Notes: a model not told the origin generated them from the sequence alone. A DNA stretch of 64,000 nt from Chitinimonas koreensis (GCF_014353015.1 NZ_CP060704.1:5109001-5173000); one strand, 5' to 3'; positions 25,852 to 34,980 are shown, counted from the stretch's first letter. Translations and numbers: made by a program.

Positions 25852-26568
25852 ATGCGCCCGTCCGGCCGCCAGCCCGATCAGCTCCGTCCCGTCCGCATCA
25901 CCCGCCACTACACCCGCCACGCCGAGGGCAGCGTGCTGGTCGAGATGGGCGACACCAAGGTGATCTGCACCGCCAGCGTCGAGGAGAGCGTGCCGCCCTT
26001 CCTCAAGGGCAAGGGCGAGGGCTGGGTGACCGCCGAGTACGGCATGCTGCCGCGCGCCACCCACACGCGGATGAAGCGCGAGGCGGCGGCCGGCAAGCAG
26101 AGCGGCCGCACCCAGGAGATCCAGCGCCTGATCGGCCGCAGCCTGCGCGCAGTGGTCGACCTGGCGGCGCTGGGCGAACGCCAGATCAGCATCGACTGCG
26201 ACGTGATCCAGGCCGACGGCGGCACGCGCTGCGCCAGCATCACCGGCGCCTTCGTCGCGCTGCACGACGCGATCGGCGGCCTGGTGGCGGCCGGCAAGCT
26301 GGCCGCCAGCCCGATCCGCGACCACGTCGCCGCGGTCTCGGTCGGCATCGTCGGCGGCGTGCCGGTGCTCGACCTGGACTACCCCGAGGACAGCGCCTGC
26401 GATACCGACATGAACGTGGTGATGACCGGCTCCGGTGGCTTCGTCGAACTGCAGGGCACCGCCGAGGGCGTACCGTTCAGCCGGGCCGAGATGGATCTGC
26501 TGGTGGCGCTGGCCGAGGCCGGCATCTACCGGCTGATCGAGGCGCAGAAGGCCGCGCTGGCCGGCTGA
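25852..26568 (+). CDS. rph: Ribonuclease PH
   Basis: Phosphate-dependent 3'-5' exoribonuclease that trims tRNA 3' ends. It has 238 residues; GSVLVEMGDTKVICTASVEE, AEYGMLPRATHTRM, GRTQEIQRLIGRSLRA and the catalytic CDVIQADGGTR are all intact. A TATACT box lies at 25807-25812 and a GAAAGAGG ribosome site precedes the start. It is followed after 2 bases by an oxygenase-like gene, probably co-transcribed. Confidence 0.96.
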   Translation: MRPSGRQPDQLRPVRITRHYTRHAEGSVLVEMGDTKVICTASVEESVPPFLKGKGEGWVTAEYGMLPRATHTRMKREAAAGKQSGRTQEIQRLIGRSLRAVVDLAALGERQISIDCDVIQADGGTRCASITGAFVALHDAIGGLVAAGKLAASPIRDHVAAVSVGIVGGVPVLDLDYPEDSACDTDMNVVMTGSGGFVELQGTAEGVPFSRAEMDLLVALAEAGIYRLIEAQKAALAG

Positions 26569-26570
26569 CC

Positions 26571-26948
26571 ATGGCCTGGGGCTTCCGTGCCGGCCGCCAG
26601 CGCAGCGGCTACCGCACCTTCACCTTCCTGCACCTGAAGTGGCCGCGCCGGCTCGGCACGGCCTTCCTCGGCTGCGACGGCCACCTGATCCACTACCCGG
26701 ACGGCAGCCATATCCCGCCGCACCGCGACGCGGTGGCCCACGGCCGCCACTACCGCATCAACCTGGTGCTGTGGCGGCCCCGCGCCGGCGGCGTGTTCGA
26801 GGCGCTCGGCGACGATGGCCGCCGCGGCTGGGCGCTGGGCCAGCGGCTGTTCTTCTTCCGGCCCGACCTGATGACCCACAGCGTGAGCCGCTGCGAGGGC
26901 GCGCGCTGGGTGCTCAGCTTCGGCTGGGCGCTGGCCGATCGCGGCTGA
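26571..26948 (+). CDS. 2OG-Fe(II) oxygenase-like protein
   Basis: A 125-residue protein with the iron-binding pattern of 2-oxoglutarate oxygenases: His51-x-Asp53 in PPHRDAV and a distal His103 in DLMTHSVS, followed by Arg residues near 107-112 that could hold 2-oxoglutarate. The core double-stranded helix appears short but complete (YRINLVLWRPRAGGVFEA). The substrate is unknown; the family includes small AlkB-unrelated hydroxylases. The start is 2 bases after rph, so translation is probably coupled to it. Confidence 0.75.
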   Translation: MAWGFRAGRQRSGYRTFTFLHLKWPRRLGTAFLGCDGHLIHYPDGSHIPPHRDAVAHGRHYRINLVLWRPRAGGVFEALGDDGRRGWALGQRLFFFRPDLMTHSVSRCEGARWVLSFGWALADRG

Positions 26949-27070
26949 GCCGCAACGTCTTCTTCTGCACCGCATCGATCCGGCCGTTCTGCACTAGCAT
27001 TGATTGCAAAGGCAATCCGGCGGGAACGACCGGGAGCCGCGCAGCAACGATGCATAGAGGAGAAGAGGAC

Positions 27071-27994
27071 ATGAACCGCAGACAGCGCAGCAGCAGCCAG
27101 AGCTTCAGCCCGATCCCCGCGCCCGAGCGGCCGAGCCGCAAGGTGGAAGCGCTGCTCGACCCGCCGACCACGCCCGCCAAGCGGCAGGAGTACAGCCAGG
27201 TGGTGTCGAGCGGCATCAAGCCGGACATGCGCCGGCGCAACTCGGTATCGCTGCCGGGCTCGGAATACAACCCGATGATGCGCATGCACCAGAAGGCGCC
27301 GCAGCAGCAAGGCGTGCAGCAGCCGGATTACCACTACCACATCACCCATCCGGACAATTTCCTCGGCATCGTCGAGCACGGCGGCCTGATGCCGCGCGGC
27401 TTCCTGCCCAGCGAGCCGTCCGGGCTCGACAAGCAGACCGGCCGCGACAAGGTGCCGAACACGGTGCTCAAGCGCTTCGAGCACTTCAAGACGCAACAGC
27501 GGGAAATGCTCAAGGAAAAACCGTTCGGCCTGGATTTCCCGCAGGAACTCAGGCAACCGCACATGAAGTCCGAGCTGGAGGCGCTGCATACCGACCTGAA
27601 GGAGGGGACCAACCAGGAAAACCTCTACATGGGCCGCAACGAGCATTCGCCCAAGACCTATATGGACGGTTTCACCGAATCGGGCGCCGTGCTGTTCCGC
27701 ACCCGGGCCAATCCGGATCCCGACGTGAATGGCTTCATCAAGGACTCGCAGGGCCGCAAGAACGACATGCGTTCGCGCGGGCTGATCATTCCGTCGTCCC
27801 ATCTCGAATACGCCAATGTCTCGCCGGAGATGGCCCGCACGCTGATGGACAAGGAGCAGTCCAAGTTCGAGGAACTGGACTGGCAGGCCATGCCGCAACC
27901 GACGCCGCCCGACCCGCAAACCGATCGCATGATCACCGACTTCATGCTGAAGCTGCCCTTGCCCAAGATTCCGAAGAAATTCAAGAAGCTGTGA
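27071..27994 (+). CDS. Putative ADP-ribosyltransferase-like protein
   Basis: A 307-residue protein with a good GGAG ribosome site, which decides the start at 27071. The first 80 residues are polar and probably disordered. At 87-96 it reads YHYHITHPDN, then IVEHGGLMPRGF; this resembles the opening of ART-fold enzymes such as DarT or KptA (YHITxxDNLxSILxxGL). A later AVLFRTRAN and GLIIPSSHLEY could be the central and closing strands. I infer, without proof, an ART-fold effector or toxin. It has no signal peptide and sits immediately before the dusA fragment, just outside the prophage boundary. Confidence 0.5.
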   Translation: MNRRQRSSSQSFSPIPAPERPSRKVEALLDPPTTPAKRQEYSQVVSSGIKPDMRRRNSVSLPGSEYNPMMRMHQKAPQQQGVQQPDYHYHITHPDNFLGIVEHGGLMPRGFLPSEPSGLDKQTGRDKVPNTVLKRFEHFKTQQREMLKEKPFGLDFPQELRQPHMKSELEALHTDLKEGTNQENLYMGRNEHSPKTYMDGFTESGAVLFRTRANPDPDVNGFIKDSQGRKNDMRSRGLIIPSSHLEYANVSPEMARTLMDKEQSKFEELDWQAMPQPTPPDPQTDRMITDFMLKLPLPKIPKKFKKL

Positions 27995-28107
27995 GCGATC
28001 GCCGCGCCGCGGGATCCGACCGTCGCGCTTGACCCGCGGCGGTGCGCGGCCTGACACTGCGGCGCTTTCGCCGCCTGCCGACGGTGCAGCATCACGCAGC
28101 ACAGCCC

Positions 28108-28197
28108 ATGACCCCAGCTTCCGCCTCCCCGTCTTCCGCCCCGGTCAATCCGCGCCGCATCTGCCTGGCGCCCATGCTCGATCGGACGCACCGCTAA
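28108..28197 (+). pseudogene. dusA: 5' fragment of dusA interrupted by the prophage
   Basis: The ATG at 28108 opens 29 codons whose end reads NPRRICLAPMLDRTHR then TAA. DusA (tRNA-dihydrouridine synthase A) has the near-invariant FMN-site sequence APMLDWTDRHCR at this position. The match breaks after the codons for MLD, so only the first 25 or so codons are host and the rest, including the stop, is phage sequence. The remaining dusA body should lie beyond the right end of the window. Confidence 0.8.
28172..28190. other. Probable attL in dusA
   Basis: The dusA homology stops within CCCATGCTCGATCGGACGC, which places the crossover here. dusA is a known integration target for phages carrying a dedicated integrase family. 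From here to the portal stop (28198-28612) there is no convincing gene, only two terminators. Confidence 0.65.
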
Positions 28198-28305
28198 ATA
28201 GAACATCAATTAATCAAGACGTTAAGAATCATCACCAAGGACGTGTAGCAAATTCGAATGCACCAAAGGTGCGCAACTGCCGCCCGATTGGTCATGAACA
28301 TGTCG

Positions 28306-28331
28306 AGCCCGCCCAACATGGCGGGCTTTTC
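28306..28331 (+). terminator. Rho-independent terminator near the left phage end
   Basis: AGCCCGCC-AACAT-GGCGGGCT hairpin followed by TTTT on the + strand. It would stop transcription entering from the truncated dusA, or end an unrecognised short phage transcript. Confidence 0.75.
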
Positions 28332-28550
28332 CATTTGCAGCAAAGGGGATGGACGGCGCCATGCCGGCGCCGCAGTGCATGTGCAAGCGCTTGGCTGCAT
28401 GAAAGTGCAAGTTTTTCGAGGGCGGTTAGACCGGGCCGCCTACGTGGACTGGCGCGCCTCGTGGGCCGTCATGCACCTGCACGGAAAGCGCCACATCAAG
28501 CGGGCAGGCGTGGCGGGGCTACGAGCGCGCGCCGGCGGTGCTGAGGACGC

Positions 28551-28579
28551 AAAAAAGCCGCCCCGGCTGGGGGCGGCTT
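28551..28579 (-). terminator. Terminator of the P-Q operon
   Basis: On the minus strand a GCCGCCCC/GGGGCGGC hairpin is followed by six T residues, 34 bases beyond the portal gene stop. Confidence 0.85.
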
Positions 28580-28612
28580 GGCCGGCGGCGGCGGCCGGGA
28601 CGGCGGGGCGGA

Positions 28613-29689
28613 TCAGGCCCGCGGCAGCCCCTCGCCGCGGTCGCTGTCGTCGTCCAGACGGTAGGGCTCGAACCGGATCACCTCGTCGCCGAACCAGTCG
28701 TTCAGCTCCCGCATGCGGTCCTGCAAGGGCTGCAGCTCGTTTCGAGCGAACACGCGCGCGGCCTTCTCGACGTCACCGAACCCGCCCGTGTTGTTGGGCA
28801 TGATGCCCATCAGCTGGGCAGGCACCCGGTGTGCTGCGAGCTGGTCGTCGCGGGTCACCGATTTGATGCCGAGGAACTCGTCCTTGGCGGCAACCTCGGA
28901 GATCGGCAGCAGCTGGATGCCATCCTTCTTGCCGTTCGGCGCGTAGAGCAACAGGTTGCGGAAATTCCCCGGCCCCTTGCTGCGCTTGAGCGCATCGCGC
29001 AGGTTGTCGAGGTCCGCTTCCTGTTGCAGCGCATCGGTCATGTAGAGAATGAACCCGGCGTGGCTCCCGTTCAGGTAGTAGCGCCGACGGAACAGCGTGG
29101 CGCTCTCATTGAGCCAGGTGCTGTTGTTCGCGCTCAGGTATTCGGGCAGGCCGTACACCTCCTGATTGATGTCGGGTTCGAGCAGGTGAAACACCCGACC
29201 CCGCTCGAACTCGTGCTCCTTGCCATCGCCCGTGACGTACCAGTAGGTCTCAAGGTCGGCCCCGCGCCGCGTGTACTTGGCCAGCGGCGGCGCCAGTTCC
29301 ATCGGCCGGCCCGTCACGCTGCGCCGGTCCTCCATGTAGGCATTGCCGAAGGTGAGGTAATCGAGCACCCAGCGCGAAAACGCCGTCCGGCTCAACAACG
29401 GGTGGGGCTTGTAGCAACTCACCAAGATGTTGCGCTTCGCATAGACCGCGCTGCTGTGGTGAACCGCGGCGCGGAACGTGCGAGCCAGGCCGTCCCACGA
29501 CAGCGGCGGCTCGTACCAGCGCCCCATGTGCAATGGACACTCGAGATAGTCGAGCAGCTGGCGCCGGTCGAGGACCGACTCGGGATCGCCGAAGGTGAAA
29601 GCCTCCATGGCCGGCAGCGCCGGCGCTACCGACGCCGCCGGCGTAGTGGTGTGGCCATGGACGCCGTGGCGCGCGGGTCGTTTACTCAT
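28613..29689 (-). CDS. Q: Phage portal protein (P2 gpQ family)
   Basis: Dodecameric portal through which DNA enters the capsid; 358 residues, close to P2 Q. Typical gpQ segments are AFTFGDPESVLD, YFTFGNAYMED-like YLTFGNAYMED, HLLEPDINQEVYGLPEYL and VPAQLMGIMPNNTGGFGD. The start at 29689 (MSKRPARHG) overlaps the terminase stop by ATGA; a longer in-frame start was rejected. Second gene of the leftward P-Q operon. Confidence 0.93.
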   Translation of the reverse strand: MSKRPARHGVHGHTTTPAASVAPALPAMEAFTFGDPESVLDRRQLLDYLECPLHMGRWYEPPLSWDGLARTFRAAVHHSSAVYAKRNILVSCYKPHPLLSRTAFSRWVLDYLTFGNAYMEDRRSVTGRPMELAPPLAKYTRRGADLETYWYVTGDGKEHEFERGRVFHLLEPDINQEVYGLPEYLSANNSTWLNESATLFRRRYYLNGSHAGFILYMTDALQQEADLDNLRDALKRSKGPGNFRNLLLYAPNGKKDGIQLLPISEVAAKDEFLGIKSVTRDDQLAAHRVPAQLMGIMPNNTGGFGDVEKAARVFARNELQPLQDRMRELNDWFGDEVIRFEPYRLDDDSDRGEGLPRA

Positions 29690-31464
29690 CCGATTATCTC
29701 CATGATGGTGCGATTCGTTGGGGTCGAGCCCTCGAGCGGCTCGTTGGCCATGGCGTGCATGACTGCCCACGCCACGTCGGCGTGGCTGACCTCTTCGGAT
29801 CGGCTGGCCTCGAACGTGGCGTGGCGGCCGCTGGCCGTGGTGGTCTTGTGGATGGCCATGAAGGCGGCGGCGACGTCGGTCGCGCCGGCATCGAACTCGA
29901 AGCGGCCGTGGCTGATGACGTGCAGGGCTTTGAGCACGAGGCGGGTTTTGACGTCGACCGAGTAGTTGTACGCGGTGACACCGGGGAAAAACTGCTTGAC
30001 CAACTGGTAGACGCCTTGCCCGATGCCCGTCGTGTCGATGCCGATGTGCGCGACGTTGTAGGTCTCGGTGATGCGCTTGATCTTGTCGGCCTGGGCCTGG
30101 AAGTCCAAGCCCTTGAACTGGTGCTTTTCCAGCAGCCGGAACTTGCCGCCCGGCACAGCCGGCGGCGCCAGGACTACCAGCGCGGCGCTATCGCCAGTAT
30201 GCGCTGGGTCGTAGCCGATCCAGACCGGTTTGTTGCCGAACGGGCGGGCCGCGAAGGGTTTGAAATCTGCCCACACCTCCCAACTGTCGACCATGCAGCG
30301 TTGCAGCATGGCCAGCGGAAACACCGACTCGCCGTCGTCGATGAACTGGCATAGGTACAGCTGCGCGAATTCCTCGGCGCTGTTCTCGAAGCGCAGCTCG
30401 TCGACGTCGAACAGGTCGCAGCCGCCGGCCTCGGCGTCCAACAGCGTGACGATCTGGCGATATTGGCGGTCTTCACACAGCCGGCCGGCGGCCAGCGCCT
30501 GGTGCGACACGTCGAGCGCGATCTGCTCGGCCTTCGAGCGCCCCCGATTGAACAGCTTGCCCGACCAGAACGGATAGGCCTCGTGCGACAGGCTGGACGG
30601 CGTCGAGAAGTAGGTCAGCCGCCATTGCTTGTGGCTGGCCATGCCCGCCGCCACCTTGCGCAGCTTCTGGAAGCCCGGAATCCAAAAGTATTCGTCGAGG
30701 TACAGGTTGCCCGAGTAGGACTGCGCCGTGCGGAAGTTCGTCCCGAGGAAATGAAGCTTGGCGCCGTTGGGTAACTGGATCGGATCACCGCGCAGCTCGA
30801 CGCCGATGGTTTGCCGGACGAAGTCGCACAAGTAAGCCCGGAACTGGTGGGCCTGCGCCTTGCTGGCGCTCAAGAAGATCTGGTTGCGGCCCGTGGTCAG
30901 CGCGTCGACCACCGCCTCGCGGGCGAAATACCACGTGGCGCCGATCTGCCGGCTTTTCAGGATATTGCGGATGCGATGCTTGCCGGCATCGAACCATGTT
31001 CGCTGGTAGGCGAACATCGAATCCATGAACGCCTGGACCAGCTCGTCGCGCTGCTCGTCGCTGATTGGGTTGCGTTCGGCCTGTTTCCGGTCGCCCTTGT
31101 TGCGGCTCGCAATCTTCGGGTTCAGGTCGGTTTCATTACCGCCGCTGCGGTAGCGCTGCACGCGCGCCAGGCGCTCGACCTGGCGGCCGAGCAAGTCGAT
31201 TTCCTTGTAGTCCCCGCCCTCCTTGATCGGCTTCGCAATCAGCTGCTGGATGCGCGCCTCGAGTGCAATCTCGACGCGGTCGATCGGGTCCGTCTCGTCC
31301 CAGCTGTCGCGGCGCTTCCAGCTGTGGATAGTGGCCGGCCGCAAGTCGAGGTGCTCGGCGATGCGCTTGATGCGCCAGCCCTGCCAGTACAGCGACCGCG
31401 CCAGGCGGCGCGGGTCGACTTCGGGCGGTGCGAGTGCAGGTTCGGGGGTACGTTTGGCGGCCAT
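29686..31464 (-). CDS. P: Terminase large (ATPase) subunit (P2 gpP family)
   Basis: Packaging motor and nuclease; 592 residues, P2 P length. An N-terminal helix-turn-helix (about 28-50, IKRIAEHLDLRPATIHSWK) precedes the ATPase, with the P-loop-like SRQIGATW at 171-178 and Walker-B LYLDEYFW (DE at 257-258). The RNase-H-like nuclease begins at IGYDPAHTGDSA. The start at 31464 (MAAKRTPEP) was chosen over an upstream one because the latter would lie across the late-promoter element. Overlaps Q by four bases. Confidence 0.94.
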   Translation of the reverse strand: MAAKRTPEPALAPPEVDPRRLARSLYWQGWRIKRIAEHLDLRPATIHSWKRRDSWDETDPIDRVEIALEARIQQLIAKPIKEGGDYKEIDLLGRQVERLARVQRYRSGGNETDLNPKIASRNKGDRKQAERNPISDEQRDELVQAFMDSMFAYQRTWFDAGKHRIRNILKSRQIGATWYFAREAVVDALTTGRNQIFLSASKAQAHQFRAYLCDFVRQTIGVELRGDPIQLPNGAKLHFLGTNFRTAQSYSGNLYLDEYFWIPGFQKLRKVAAGMASHKQWRLTYFSTPSSLSHEAYPFWSGKLFNRGRSKAEQIALDVSHQALAAGRLCEDRQYRQIVTLLDAEAGGCDLFDVDELRFENSAEEFAQLYLCQFIDDGESVFPLAMLQRCMVDSWEVWADFKPFAARPFGNKPVWIGYDPAHTGDSAALVVLAPPAVPGGKFRLLEKHQFKGLDFQAQADKIKRITETYNVAHIGIDTTGIGQGVYQLVKQFFPGVTAYNYSVDVKTRLVLKALHVISHGRFEFDAGATDVAAAFMAIHKTTTASGRHATFEASRSEEVSHADVAWAVMHAMANEPLEGSTPTNRTIMEIIG

Positions 31465-31510
31465 GCCGGCATGCTGACCGCCCGCGCGAGCCCTGCCACG
31501 CAGGGCCATT

Positions 31511-31529
31511 TGTGCCCCGCCGTGGCACA
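31511..31529. promoter_or_regulatory. Ogr-type late activator site 1 (between P and O)
   Basis: TGTGCC-N7-GGCACA, a perfect palindrome with TGT and ACA 13 bases apart, followed by ACCAAACC. It lies between the divergent P and O genes, matching the P2 position where one region drives both late operons. The same element recurs at three other late-operon heads. Confidence 0.75.
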
Positions 31530-31595
31530 ACCAAACCAAATGGACCGCCCCCGGAGCCCGCCCGAAACTGCCTCCATCGCCACAAGGAGGCCGAG

Positions 31596-32432
31596 ATGTC
31601 CGCCAAAACCAAGTTCTTTGCCGTCGCCACCGAAGGCGCCACCACCGACGGCCGCACGATCGATCGCGCCTGGATCGCGGAGATGGCCGCGCAGTACAGC
31701 CCCAAGACCTACGGCGCGCGCGTCAATCTCGAACACTACCGCGGCGTGCTGCCCGACGGCCCGTTCAAGGCCTACGGCGACGTGGTCGAAGCCAAGGCGG
31801 AAGAAGTCAACGGCAAGCTGACGCTGTTCGTGCGCATCGACCCCACGCCCGAACTGGTCGCCATGAACAAGGCACGCCAGAAGGTCTACACCTCGATCGA
31901 GGTCAATCCCAAGTTCGCCGATACCAGCAAGGCGTACCTCGTCGGCTTGGCGGTCACCGACAGCCCCGCCAGCCTGGGTACCGAGATGCTGCAGTTCTGC
32001 GCGCAGCACCCCGACGCGAGCCCGCTGGCGTCCCGCAAGCAGCACCCAGACAACCTGTTCACGGCGGCGACCGAAACGGCCATCGAGTTCGAGGACGACG
32101 ACGCGAACGCCGGCGCCGCGCTGTTCTCCAGTCTGGTCGCCAAGTTCCGTTCCATCGGCAAGCGCGCCGACCGCACCGACGGCCATTTCGCCGAGATCGC
32201 CCAAGCCCTCGAAGCGGTGGCCGACCACCTGGCCGACAGCGAAGGCCAGAACAACGAACTGCGCGACCAAGTGGCCCGGCTGGAAGCCCGCCTCGGCGAG
32301 ACCGAGAAGGCGGCCGCCAACGACCGCCAAGCCTTCACCACCTTCCGCGACAAGCTCGACGGCACGCCGGCCGGCAAGAGCCGCCAGACCGCAACGGGCT
32401 CGAGCGGCGGCGCGATCACAGCCGACTACTGA
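31596..32432 (+). CDS. O: Capsid scaffolding protease (P2 gpO family)
   Basis: Internal scaffold and maturation protease; 278 residues. The N-terminal herpes-type protease shows a likely catalytic set Asp18 (TTDGR), His47 (NLEHYRG) and Ser100 (VYTSIEVNP), positions matching the P2 triad. The C-terminal scaffold part is a coiled coil (residues about 190-250, LRDQVARLEARLGETEKAA). A strong AAGGAGG site precedes the ATG. First gene of the rightward head operon. Confidence 0.93.
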   Translation: MSAKTKFFAVATEGATTDGRTIDRAWIAEMAAQYSPKTYGARVNLEHYRGVLPDGPFKAYGDVVEAKAEEVNGKLTLFVRIDPTPELVAMNKARQKVYTSIEVNPKFADTSKAYLVGLAVTDSPASLGTEMLQFCAQHPDASPLASRKQHPDNLFTAATETAIEFEDDDANAGAALFSSLVAKFRSIGKRADRTDGHFAEIAQALEAVADHLADSEGQNNELRDQVARLEARLGETEKAAANDRQAFTTFRDKLDGTPAGKSRQTATGSSGGAITADY

Positions 32433-32475
32433 CCCGCGTCGCGCCCTCCCCCGTCACGAAAAGGAACCGCCCCTC

Positions 32476-33496
32476 ATGCGCAACGAAACCCGCAAGCTGT
32501 ACGCCGCCTACCTGGCGCACATCGCCAAGCTCAACGGCGTCGATGACCCGACGACGAAATTCACCGTCGACCCGACGATCCAGCAGCGGCTGGAAACCAA
32601 GGTGCAGGAAAGCAGCGACTTCCTGCGCCGGATCAACATCACCCCGGTCACCGAGATCGAAAGCGAAAAGCTCGGCCTCGGCATCGGCGGCCCGTTGCCA
32701 GCCGCACCGACACGACGCAAAACGAGCGGCAGACCACCGACCTGTCCAGCCTCGACGCCCAGCGCTACCGCTGCGAGAAGACCAACTCCGACACCCACAT
32801 TTCCTACGGCAAGCTGGACATGTGGGCCAAGTTCAAGGATTTCCAGACGCGCATTTCCGGCCTCGTCATCCAGCGTCAGGCGCTCGACCGGATCGCCATC
32901 GGCTGGAACGGCGTCTCGGTGGCGGCCAACACCAACCGCGCCGCCAATCCCAAGCTGCAGGACGTCAACAAGGGCTGGCTGCAACACTGCCGCGAACAGG
33001 CCCGGGCCGCGTGCTGAAGGAAGTCCGGGCCGGCTCGGGCAAGATCAAGATCGGCGGCGGCATCCCCGCGGCGGATGGCTATCGCAATCTCGACGCGCTG
33101 GTGTACGACATCACCGGCAACCTGATCGACCCGTGGCATCAGGAAGACCCCGAACTGGTGGTGGTCTGTGGCCGGGAACTGCTGCACGACAAGTATTTCC
33201 CGATCGTCAACGGCACCGATGATCCATCCGAGAAGCTCGCCGCCGATCTGGTCATTTCGCAGAAGCGCATCGGCGGCCTGCCGGCGGTGCGCGTGCCTTA
33301 CTTCCCCCCGAACGCGCTGCTGGTGACCCGCCTCGACAACTTGTCGATCTACTGGCAGGAGGGCAGCCGCCGCCGCACCGTGGTCGACAAAGCCAGTCGC
33401 GACCGCATCGAAAACTACGAGTCCAGCAACGACGCCTACGTGGTCGAGGACTACGGCCTGGTCGCCCTGGCCGAAAACATCGAGCTGGTGCAGTGA
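32476..33496 (+). CDS. N: Major capsid protein (P2 gpN family, two apparent frameshifts)
   Basis: Main head subunit, about 340 residues when repaired (P2 N is 357). The start MRNETRKLYAAYLAHIAKLN follows AAGGA. Restoring one base near 32693 recovers VASRTDTTQNERQTTDLSSL, and another at 33001-33003 recovers EQAPGRVLKEVRAG; the rest (GIPAADGYRNLDALVYD, DPELVVVCGREL) is canonical. Both lesions are single-base losses beside C or G runs, so a working gene in the real genome is likely. Confidence 0.92.
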
Positions 33497-34290
33497 TGAT
33501 CAGCCCCGCCCGAGCCCACGCGATGCGGGCGGCGGCTGCCGCCCAACAGGCGGCGCCGGCCGACACTGCGCGCGCCGATGCCACCGCCTACGAGCTGATG
33601 CTGGCCAAGCTGCACGCCGACAAGCGTCGGCTCAAGGCCATCGAAAGCCAAGCCGCCAAGATCGAGTGCAAGCGCAAGCTGCTGCCCGACTACGTCCACT
33701 GGATCGACGGCGCGCTACGCGGCACCGGCGCGCAGGACGACGTGCTGATGACGGTCCTCGTGTGGCGCATCGACGCGGGCGACTGGCGGGGCGCCCTCGA
33801 TATTGCGGCCTATGCGCTCAAGCACGGCCTGCTGTTGCCCGACCAGTACCAACGCAACCTGCCCTGCCTGATCGCCGAGGAAATCGCGGACAACGCGCTG
33901 AAGTTCGAGTCCGTGCCGCGCGACGTCCTGATCGAGACCGACCAGATGCTGGCCGGCCACGACATGCCCGACCAAGTCCGGGCGAAGCTGGCCAAGGCCA
34001 TCGGCTACGCCCTCGTCAAGGAAGCCGGCGACGGCACGGCGGGAACATCGCTGTTCCTGAAGCAGCAGGCGGTTCAAGCGCTGGAACGTGCGAAGCGGCT
34101 GCATGACAAGGTCGGCGTCACCAAAGACCTCGAACGGCTCGGCCGCGAGCTGAAGAACTCCGCCCCGCCGGCGCCCCCGCCGGCACGGGCTGACACCGGG
34201 CGTTCCCCGCGCCGGGCGGCAGGGGGCGGCGACGTGCATCCGCACCGTTCAAAGCCCCCTCCACCGCCCCCTCCGATTCCTTCGACCTGA
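33496..34290 (+). CDS. M: Terminase small subunit (P2 gpM family)
   Basis: DNA-recognition subunit of the packaging enzyme; 264 residues against 247 in P2. The M-family core LLPDYVHWIDGAL, DDVLMTVLVWRIDAGDW and PRDVLIETDQML is intact; the C-terminal 35 residues are a low-complexity Pro-rich extension (SKPPPPPPPIPST) not seen in P2. The ATG shares its A with the N stop codon. Confidence 0.92.
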   Translation: MISPARAHAMRAAAAAQQAAPADTARADATAYELMLAKLHADKRRLKAIESQAAKIECKRKLLPDYVHWIDGALRGTGAQDDVLMTVLVWRIDAGDWRGALDIAAYALKHGLLLPDQYQRNLPCLIAEEIADNALKFESVPRDVLIETDQMLAGHDMPDQVRAKLAKAIGYALVKEAGDGTAGTSLFLKQQAVQALERAKRLHDKVGVTKDLERLGRELKNSAPPAPPPARADTGRSPRRAAGGGDVHPHRSKPPPPPPPIPST

Positions 34291-34299
34291 CCGGACGCC

Positions 34300-34773
34300 A
34301 TGCAAACCGCCTTCATCGCCACCCCGACCACGCCGACCGCTGCGCCCGACCCCATCACCAACACGCCCTTTTTCCCGCCGATCGACCTGACGCACGCCCG
34401 CGAGGTCCTGCGTCTGGACGGCACCGTCACCCGCATCCGCCTGCGCTCGGCGCTCGTCGAGGCGATGACGCACGCCAACGGCGAGCTGGCGGCCTGGGCT
34501 GATGGCCACAAGAGCCAGGGCCGCGCGACGCTGGCCGCCGTACAGGCCGACACCATCGACGGCGAAACCGTCCATGTGCAGCGCTACCGCCGCGGCGTTT
34601 ACGCCTGGGCACATGCCGAGCTGCTCGACCGCCAGGCCAATGTCGACACCACGCCCGCCGGCCAGCGCCAAGCCGACGCGACCGGCCCGACGGCCGACTC
34701 CCTGCGCGCGGATGCCCGCCGCGCCTGGCGCGAAATCCTCGGCCGGTCTGGCTGGACCGTGGAGCTGCTCTAG
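34300..34773 (+). CDS. L: Head completion/stabilisation protein (P2 gpL family)
   Basis: Closes the filled head; 157 residues (P2 L 169). The family signature ITNTPFFPPIDLTHAREVLRL-like start, a TVTRIRLRSALVEAMTHAN region and YRRGVYAWAHAEL are present. 10 bases after M; its TAG overlaps the GTG of gene X. Confidence 0.9.
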   Translation: MQTAFIATPTTPTAAPDPITNTPFFPPIDLTHAREVLRLDGTVTRIRLRSALVEAMTHANGELAAWADGHKSQGRATLAAVQADTIDGETVHVQRYRRGVYAWAHAELLDRQANVDTTPAGQRQADATGPTADSLRADARRAWREILGRSGWTVELL

Positions 34774-34976
34774 TGCGCGTGATCGCGCGCCAGGGCGACA
34801 GCCTCGACGCCGTTTGCTACCGGCATTACGGCCGATCGGCCGGCGTGCTCGAGGCGGTGCTGGAAGCCAATCCCGGACTCGCCGCGCTGGGCCTGATCCT
34901 GCCCGAGGGCACCGCCGTCGAGCTGCCGGAAGTTGCACCACCCGCCACCCAACCGCTCATCCAACTCTGGGAATGA
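34773..34976 (+). CDS. X: Tail protein X (LysM-like)
   Basis: A 67-residue LysM-type protein of the baseplate/tail (ARQGDSLDAVCYRHYG, PEGTAVELPEV), needed for tail assembly in P2. It starts with GTG overlapping the L stop by one base, which suggests coupled translation. Confidence 0.9.
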   Translation: MRVIARQGDSLDAVCYRHYGRSAGVLEAVLEANPGLAALGLILPEGTAVELPEVAPPATQPLIQLWE

Positions 34977-34980
34977 ACCA

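Noticed and set aside
28172..28200. tRNA gene as the integration target
   Set aside because: No cloverleaf sequence is found at the junction; the host side is the dusA coding sequence. I found no tRNA or rRNA genes in the window.
28258..28803. Plus-strand open frame across the left phage end
   Set aside because: It runs through the hairpin terminator of the P-Q operon and into the antisense of the portal gene, has no ribosome site and no recognisable domain.
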